Part shown: positions 59,486 to 64,000 of the stretch, one piece after another
Layout: the number at the start of each line of letters is the position of its first letter
Position numbering within the stretch: position 1 is the first letter of the stretch
Assembly: GCF_021246465.1 (NCBI RefSeq)
Contig: NZ_JAHRHK010000010.1
Span: 53,674 to 117,673 of the forward strand
DNA: 64,000 nt
Direction of reading: 5' to 3'
Source of the DNA: Nocardioides sp. R-C-SC26
Lineage (GTDB): Bacteria > Actinomycetota > Actinomycetes > Propionibacteriales > Nocardioidaceae
Notes under the pieces: model-generated
What the model saw: only the letters and a program-made list of their open reading frames with translations
The model's database searches: none
What the model was told of the DNA's origin: nothing
Position numbers and translations under genes: made by a program

Positions 59486-59562
59486 CGTAGAGCGGGTACC
59501 GAGGCCCGCGCCGGCGTTCGGGCTCCTCGCCCACCGGAGGTACTGGTGGCCGAGGAGCCCAT

Positions 59563-59579
59563 CGCCGAGGAACGAGGCG
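59563..59579 (+). repeat. Intergenic hairpin repeat, loop GAGGAACGA, copy 4
   Basis: Four-base arms CGCC/GGCG around GAGGAACGA (59567-59575), in the 203-bp convergent spacer between echA19 and the unknown gene. Confidence 0.65.
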
Positions 59580-59619
59580 GCGGGCGGCAGGAGACCACCG
59601 TGCCCCAGCCCACCGGGGC

Positions 59620-59651
59620 CTCGAGATGGTCGCAGAGCGACCTCCTCGACC
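59620..59651 (+). repeat. 32-base intergenic repeat, copy B
   Basis: Thirty of 32 bases match 11588-11619. It lies 41 nt after hairpin copy 4; at the other site the two elements are likewise near each other. Confidence 0.75.
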
Positions 59652-59688
59652 TTCCTCGACCACCGGGACCGCCGGTCTCCTCAGCGGC

Positions 59689-60936
59689 TCAGACGACGAA
59701 GAGCGGCAGCGGTGCGCGGTGCTCGAACTCGAAGGTGGTGCCACCACTGAAGGCGGTCACCGCGACCTCGGACGACTCGGCGGCAGGCTCGGCACGGCGC
59801 GCCAGGTGCGCCGTCCAGTCGTCGTCCGTGCCGTCGATGTCGACGTCGAAGTGCGGGTCGATCTCACGCACGATGGCGTGGAGCGCCTGCGCGCGCACGG
59901 GATCCCCCGGCCCGCAGAGCGCGATCCACGCGCCGTCGGCGCTCGCGTCGCTCGGCGTGACCCGCAGCGTGGTGCCGTCCACGACGCCGCCGGTGTAGGC
60001 GACCGGATTGAGCAGCGGGTGGAGCTCGATCGCACGCATCGCGGCGGCCTCATCGGCACCGAGCGCCAAGGCGTCGCGGATCCTGCGAGCGGCGATGCCG
60101 GCCAGGCCGACGAGCTGCTTGCGACAGATCTCCTCGGCCTGCTCGGCGTCCCGCGCGCGCTTGCGGACGGCGAGGACGTAGCTGAGATTGAGCAGGTGCA
60201 TCTGCACGCACACCTCGTCGGCGATGCGCACCAGCGCCGAGTGTGAGAACCGGGTGAAGTCCAGGTCGCTCAGCAACGGTCCGCTGTAGTCGTCGGCACC
60301 CTCGCCACCCGCGACGATCGGGTCGAGCTCGACCGTCGCAGCACGCGTGGCCTCGATGGCGTAGTACGGCGGCAGCGGGGAGACCGGCGTGTGCGCCGGG
60401 TCGATGATCACGGTCCAGGCGCAGTGCGGGTTGCGGTCGGCCGGTACGCGGGGCGGGCGATGGATCGGTCGCACCTGGGCCCGCGGGTTGGTGGCCACCG
60501 CCGTCGCGTCGAACGTCGGATCCTCGATGTCGTGGCACATCGCACGCACGTAGTCGGGCCCGAGCGGCTCGACGTCGAGCAGCGCGCCGCAGCGGTCGAG
60601 TCGGAACTCGCCGTGCCAGCGGTCCTTCACCTCGTACCGGAAGTCCATGAACTGCGGCGGCGCGCCGATGTCGAGCTGCAGGCCCTTGAAGATGTCGACG
60701 ATGTCACCCTCGCCCGGAACCGCCGGCGCGTAGCCGAGCGCCCGCTGCATCCGACGGGTGTAGATCGGCGACGCGCCGGCCCACTCCTCGATGGCGATCT
60801 GGGCCATCTCCTCGCGCCCGAAGGCCGAGATGCACCAGGCCATACCCGATCGATCGATGAGCTGGCCGATCAACAGCAGCTCGGGCACCAGGACGGCGAG
60901 ATCGTCGCGGGTGAGCGACGCGTAGCGACTGGTCAC
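59689..60936 (-). CDS. Unknown protein in a steroid/fatty-acid locus
   Basis: 415 residues, soluble, without signal peptide. Residues about 95-160 contain D-R-C-G-A-L-L-D-V-E-P-L-G-P-D-Y-V-R-A-M-C-H and C-H-D-I-E-D-P-T-F, a pattern loosely like the thiazoline-carboxylate hydrolase (ATC_hyd) layout, but this is weak. The second half has C-V-Q-M-H-L-L-N and K-R-A-R-D-A-E-Q-A. Start is GTG 60936 behind a strong promoter with an operator. It follows the FadD8-type gene by 61 bp and faces echA19 tail to tail. I do not assign a function. Confidence 0.8.
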   Translation of the reverse strand: MTSRYASLTRDDLAVLVPELLLIGQLIDRSGMAWCISAFGREEMAQIAIEEWAGASPIYTRRMQRALGYAPAVPGEGDIVDIFKGLQLDIGAPPQFMDFRYEVKDRWHGEFRLDRCGALLDVEPLGPDYVRAMCHDIEDPTFDATAVATNPRAQVRPIHRPPRVPADRNPHCAWTVIIDPAHTPVSPLPPYYAIEATRAATVELDPIVAGGEGADDYSGPLLSDLDFTRFSHSALVRIADEVCVQMHLLNLSYVLAVRKRARDAEQAEEICRKQLVGLAGIAARRIRDALALGADEAAAMRAIELHPLLNPVAYTGGVVDGTTLRVTPSDASADGAWIALCGPGDPVRAQALHAIVREIDPHFDVDIDGTDDDWTAHLARRAEPAAESSEVAVTAFSGGTTFEFEHRAPLPLFVV

Positions 60937-60982
60937 GGGCAGATCCTGCGCTGCCCGTCACGGGTTGTCAACACTGTTGACA
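60937..60982 (-). promoter_or_regulatory. Promoter with palindromic operator for the unknown gene
   Basis: On the minus strand: -35 TTGACA (60971-60966), 17-nt spacer, -10 CAGGAT (60948-60943), 6 nt, GTG start, so the message is leaderless. TGTCAACAGTGTTGACA (60982-60966) is a perfect 8-base inverted repeat centred on one base, covering the -35. This is the best promoter match in the window. Confidence 0.8.
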
Positions 60983-60997
60983 TCCGAGCGTCTCGGC

Positions 60998-62596
60998 TCA
61001 GCCGACGGCGCGATCGCCGGTCCAGAACTGGGCGCGCAGGGCCTTCTTGTCCGGCTTGCCGAGGCCGGTCAACGGAAGTGCGTCGACGGCGATCACCTGC
61101 TTGGGCGACTGCACCGAGCCCTTCTTCTCCTTCACCATCTCCTGGATCTCGGAGACGACGGCGTCGGTCAGGTCGTGGCCCTCACGCATGACGACGACGG
61201 CGGTCACCGACTCGCCGAACTTCTCGTGCGGCACTCCGATGACACCGACCTGGGCGACGGCGGGATGCTGGGCCACGACGTCCTCGACCTCGCGCGGAAA
61301 GACATTGAATCCGCCGGTGACGATCATGTCCTTGGTGCGGTCCACGATGTACCAGAAGCCGTCCGCGTCCTCGCGAGCGACGTCACCGGTGTGCATCCAG
61401 CCGTCGCGGAAGGTCTCGGCGGTCGCCTCGGGCAGATTCCAGTAGCCGCCGGCCAGGAGCGGTCCCGCGACGCAGATCTCGCCGGGCTCGCCGGGTGCGA
61501 CGGGCTCTCCGTCCTCGCCGAGCAGCGCCGTGCGGATGAACGCCGAGGGACGACCGCACGAGGCGAGCCGCGAGGAGTCGCCGCTGACGTGGTCGTCCTT
61601 GGCCAGGTAGGTGATCACCATCGGCGCCTCGGACTGACCGTAGTACTGGGCGAAGATCGGACCGAACCGGTCGATCGCCTCCTGCAGACGGACGGGGTTG
61701 ATGGCGGACGCTCCGTAGTAGACGGTCTCCAGGCTGCTGAGGTCGCGCGTCTTGGAGTCGGGGTGGTCCATCAACGCGTACAGCATCGTCGGCACGAGCA
61801 TCGTGGCGGTGATCCGCTCGCGCTCGATGGTCTCGAGCACCTCGGCCGGGTCGAACTTCGACAGCACGAACAGGGAGCCGCCCTTGATCACCGTCGGCAC
61901 GAAGAAGGCCGCACCTGCGTGCGAGAGCGGGGTGCACATCAAGAAGCGCGGGTTGGCCGGCCACTCCCACTCCGCAAGCTGGATCTGGCTCATCGTGTTC
62001 ATCGCCTGCGCGGTGCCGACGACACCCTTGGGCTTGCCCGTGGTGCCACCGGTGTAGGTGATCGACACGATGTGGTCGGGATCGAGCAGACGGGCCTCGA
62101 GAGGCTCGGGAGCGAATTCCGCCGCAGCGGCGACCAGGTCCTTCGCCCGATCGCCGAGCCGGTCGGCCAGCGCCTGCGGCACGGGCCCGATCGTGAGCAC
62201 CTGCCCGAGGTCGGGGCACTTGTCGAGAAGCTGCAGAGCACGCTCTGTGAAGTAGGGGTCGACGATCAACGTCGTGATGCCGGCATCGTTGATGACGTAG
62301 GCATGGTCGTCGGCGCTGCCGAGGGGGTGCAGCGAGGTGCGCCGGAAGCCCTGGGTCTGACCGGCGCCCAGGATGAACAGCACCTCGGGGCGGTTCAGCG
62401 CGAGCAGCGCTCCGCCGGTGCCGGTCCCCGCGCCCAGCGCCTCGAAGGCCTGGACGTACTGGCTGATCCGCGCGGCGGTCTCCCCACCGGTCAGGGTCGT
62501 CTCGCCCAGGTGCATCACGGGCTTGTCGTGGTGCCTCTTGAGGGCGGCGACCATCAGGTTGCCGTTGTGGACCGGGGTGCGCATCGCGTCCGTCAT
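60998..62596 (-). CDS. fadD8: Acyl-CoA synthetase, FadD8 type
   Basis: 532 residues from ATG 62596. V-S-I-T-Y-T-G-G-T-T-G-K-P-K-G-V is the AMP loop; Y-Y-G-Q-S-E-A-P-M-V-I-T-Y and D-M-I-V-T-G-G-F-N-V-F-P-R-E-V-E follow. The segments around P-L-S-H-A-G-A-A-F and G-A-S-A-I-N-P-V-R-L agree with M. tuberculosis FadD8 (Rv0551c) as I recall it. Substrate unknown. A consensus KstR-type site at 62608 suggests steroid-linked control. Confidence 0.85.
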   Translation of the reverse strand: MTDAMRTPVHNGNLMVAALKRHHDKPVMHLGETTLTGGETAARISQYVQAFEALGAGTGTGGALLALNRPEVLFILGAGQTQGFRRTSLHPLGSADDHAYVINDAGITTLIVDPYFTERALQLLDKCPDLGQVLTIGPVPQALADRLGDRAKDLVAAAAEFAPEPLEARLLDPDHIVSITYTGGTTGKPKGVVGTAQAMNTMSQIQLAEWEWPANPRFLMCTPLSHAGAAFFVPTVIKGGSLFVLSKFDPAEVLETIERERITATMLVPTMLYALMDHPDSKTRDLSSLETVYYGASAINPVRLQEAIDRFGPIFAQYYGQSEAPMVITYLAKDDHVSGDSSRLASCGRPSAFIRTALLGEDGEPVAPGEPGEICVAGPLLAGGYWNLPEATAETFRDGWMHTGDVAREDADGFWYIVDRTKDMIVTGGFNVFPREVEDVVAQHPAVAQVGVIGVPHEKFGESVTAVVVMREGHDLTDAVVSEIQEMVKEKKGSVQSPKQVIAVDALPLTGLGKPDKKALRAQFWTGDRAVG

Positions 62597-62621
62597 GGCG
62601 CCGAGACTAGAACGTGTTCCA
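62597..62621 (-). promoter_or_regulatory. KstR-type operator and leaderless promoter of fadD8
   Basis: TAGAACGTGTTCCA (62608-62621) matches TnnAACnnGTTnnA exactly. Minus-strand TAGTCT (62609-62604) is 7 nt before ATG 62596, and the surrounding bases are almost the same as before fadD19. Confidence 0.78.
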
Positions 62622-62654
62622 GTTTCTGTCACGGAGGGAGGACGGCTCGTCCCG

Positions 62655-62660
62655 TACGAT
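62655..62660 (+). promoter_or_regulatory. -10 element for the small membrane protein
   Basis: TACGAT lies 6 nt before ATG 62667. Confidence 0.5.
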
Positions 62661-62666
62661 CGGCGC

Positions 62667-63017
62667 ATGGACGACGGATCGCGCGCGCGGCATCAGCGCA
62701 CCGCCGTCCTCGCGTCCCGTGCGGACGTGGCGAGGGCGGCCATCGCCGCGCTTCTCGCTGCGACGGTCGCGACCGCCGTCGGCCTTCTGACGCCGACGCT
62801 CGCACTCGACGTCGACGGGTCGGCGACTCTCACCGGCGCCGTCGTGGCGGTCGCCGTCGCGGCGCTGCTGCGCACAGCCCACGGCGCCGGATGGCTTACC
62901 GTGCCGGCCGCGTGGACGCAGATCCACACTCGTCGGGCAGCGCCCGTCGTGCTCGCCGCCCGGCCGACCGATCCCACCCATCACCCGCTCCGCCCCCGGG
63001 CTCCGGGAACGCGCTGA
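62667..63017 (+). CDS. Small membrane protein preceding YidC (DUF6412-like)
   Basis: 116 residues. A basic N-terminus, a hydrophobic pair A-A-I-A-A-L-L-A-A-T-V-A and A-V-V-A-V-A-V-A-A-L-L, and a basic His/Pro-rich tail (T-H-H-P-L-R-P). Such proteins usually sit beside a YidC/Oxa1 gene in Actinobacteria, as here. Function unknown. It may assist insertion or be an unrelated neighbour. Confidence 0.7.
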   Translation: MDDGSRARHQRTAVLASRADVARAAIAALLAATVATAVGLLTPTLALDVDGSATLTGAVVAVAVAALLRTAHGAGWLTVPAAWTQIHTRRAAPVVLAARPTDPTHHPLRPRAPGTR

Positions 63018-63083
63018 TCCGCGCACGCCATTCGGCGTGCGCAGACGGTCCGTCCCCCTCGATGCACGCCCAGGAGTGCCACC

Positions 63084-63926
63084 ATGTCCGTTCTCGATCC
63101 GCTGTCCCATGCCCTCGCCGCCATCGTGGCGGGTACCCACTCCGGCCTGACCGGCCTGGGCGTCGATCCGTCGTCCGGGCTCGCATGGTGCCTGTCGATC
63201 GCCGCGGTCGTCGTGCTGGTGCGCGCCGCCCTGGTGCCGTTGACGATCCACACCGTCCGCAACGCGCACGCCGCTTCGCGTGCCCGGCCGCAACTCCGGG
63301 CGCTCGCGGAGAAGTACCGCGGACGCACCGACCAGGAGGCGATCGCAGCCCAGCTGGCGGCACGACGGGAGATCTCCGCCGAGCACGGCATGTCTCGGCT
63401 CGGGTGTCTCCCCCTCCTCATCCAGATCCCGATCTGGATCGCGCTCTTCCACCTCCTGCGCGATGCGGCCGCCGGCAGGACCGTCGGCCTGCTCGACGCC
63501 GGCCAGGTCGACGCGTTGTCGCAGGCACGGTTCGCCGGCGTCGGGCTCACCGACCACGGCTACCTGGGCGACGGCGCGACGCACCTGGTCGTCGTCCTCG
63601 GCCTCGCGGCCACGACGGCCGTCGCCGGGTACATCACCCAGCGCTACCTGGTCTTCCCCAACGTCTCGACCGCCGACCTGCCGGAGGCCATCGCGCAGGC
63701 CCAGCGCCTGATGCCGGTGATGTCCGCGGCCGGCATCCTCCTCGCCGGGCACGTCGTGCCGTTGGCACTGGTCTTCTACTGGTTCTGCGGCGCGCTCTGG
63801 ACGATGGCGCAGAGCTTCGTGATCTGGCGGTGGTTCCCCACCCCCGGCTCCCCGGCGGCGGAACGGCGCGGACCGGACTATCGGGGCTTGACCGCACGCA
63901 GTCGCGTCGACCCCGCGACGTCCTGA
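63084..63926 (+). CDS. YidC/Oxa1-type membrane protein insertase
   Basis: 280 residues, shorter than the main actinobacterial YidC, with about five helices. R-A-A-L-V-P-L-T-I gives the conserved Arg in the first helix groove, followed by the helical hairpin with basic residues, L-P-L-L-I-Q-I-P-I-W-I-A-L-F and a final F-Y-W-F-C-G-A-L. The helper P-L-L-I-Q-x-P motif is standard. As a second YidC paralog it may insert a subset of membrane proteins. Confidence 0.88.
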   Translation: MSVLDPLSHALAAIVAGTHSGLTGLGVDPSSGLAWCLSIAAVVVLVRAALVPLTIHTVRNAHAASRARPQLRALAEKYRGRTDQEAIAAQLAARREISAEHGMSRLGCLPLLIQIPIWIALFHLLRDAAAGRTVGLLDAGQVDALSQARFAGVGLTDHGYLGDGATHLVVVLGLAATTAVAGYITQRYLVFPNVSTADLPEAIAQAQRLMPVMSAAGILLAGHVVPLALVFYWFCGALWTMAQSFVIWRWFPTPGSPAAERRGPDYRGLTARSRVDPATS

Positions 63927-63949
63927 CGTCGCCAGAGAGCGCTTGGACG

Positions 63950-64000
63950 GCAGGGGGGCCGGGGGGGGGGGGGCCCGGGGGCCGGGGGGGCCCCGCGTCG
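63950..64000. other. G-rich low-complexity tract at the window edge
   Basis: From about 63951 the sequence is almost all G and C with G runs of 6 to 13. Nothing like it occurs elsewhere in the window. It may be a real GC-rich terminator region or a sequencing/assembly artefact at a contig end. Confidence 0.6.

Overview
The window is about 64 kb of high-GC DNA. It holds about 63 protein genes, one tRNA and very little intergenic space. RbpA, WhiA, an acVLRF1-type release factor and a SufR-led suf operon mark an actinobacterium. Gene order (ParA-scpAB-rluB-cmk-der, echA/ABC-F near suf, ctaA-ctaB-tkt-tal, uvrA-uvrC-rapZ-yvcK-whiA-gap-pgk-tpiA-secG) and the short intergenic hairpin repeats suggest a Nocardioides-like member of the Propionibacteriales. 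That family-level call is inference. Many genes appear to be leaderless, with a TAnnnT -10 element 6-7 nt before the start codon.

Layout. (1) 1-8,500: end of a PKD-domain protein, tRNA-Pro, a lipoprotein, then one tightly coupled leftward operon: ParA-like ATPase, ribbon-helix-helix protein, ScpA, ScpB, pseudouridine synthase, chorismate mutase, CMP kinase, acyltransferase, Der. (2) 8,600-15,850: ABC exporter, crotonase, ABC-F ATPase, zinc peptidase, small-molecule kinase and acVLRF1. (3) 15,860-22,600: suf operon sufR-B-D-Rieske-C-S-U-T with SufR-like and iron-box-like sites in front. (4) 22,640-28,290: cytochrome P450, two small membrane proteins, ABC-2 exporter, heme A synthesis genes ctaA and ctaB. 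(5) 28,480-38,000: tkt-tal-pgi-pgl, RbpA, SecG, tpiA-pgk-gap. (6) 38,100-48,300: whiA, yvcK, rapZ, uvrC, Rieske lipoprotein, uvrA with a LexA box, a metallo-beta-lactamase-fold hydrolase. (7) 48,360-62,600: a steroid-degradation block with kshB, a small cysteine protein, kshA, fadE26-fadE27-fadD17, a sulfotransferase, a flavin oxidoreductase, fadD19, echA19, an unknown 415-residue protein and a FadD8-like ligase, with three KstR-type operators. (8) 62,660-64,000: a small membrane protein and a YidC/Oxa1 insertase, ending in a G-rich low-complexity tract that may be an assembly artefact.

Most of the window is housekeeping. The stretches most worth following up are the ParA-RHH-kleisin operon with DnaA-like boxes upstream, the overlapping control sites before sufR, the unknown protein at 59,689-60,936 under a perfect palindromic operator, the uncharacterised four-cysteine protein between kshA and kshB, and a hairpin repeat with an invariant nine-base loop found at the ends of genes across the window.
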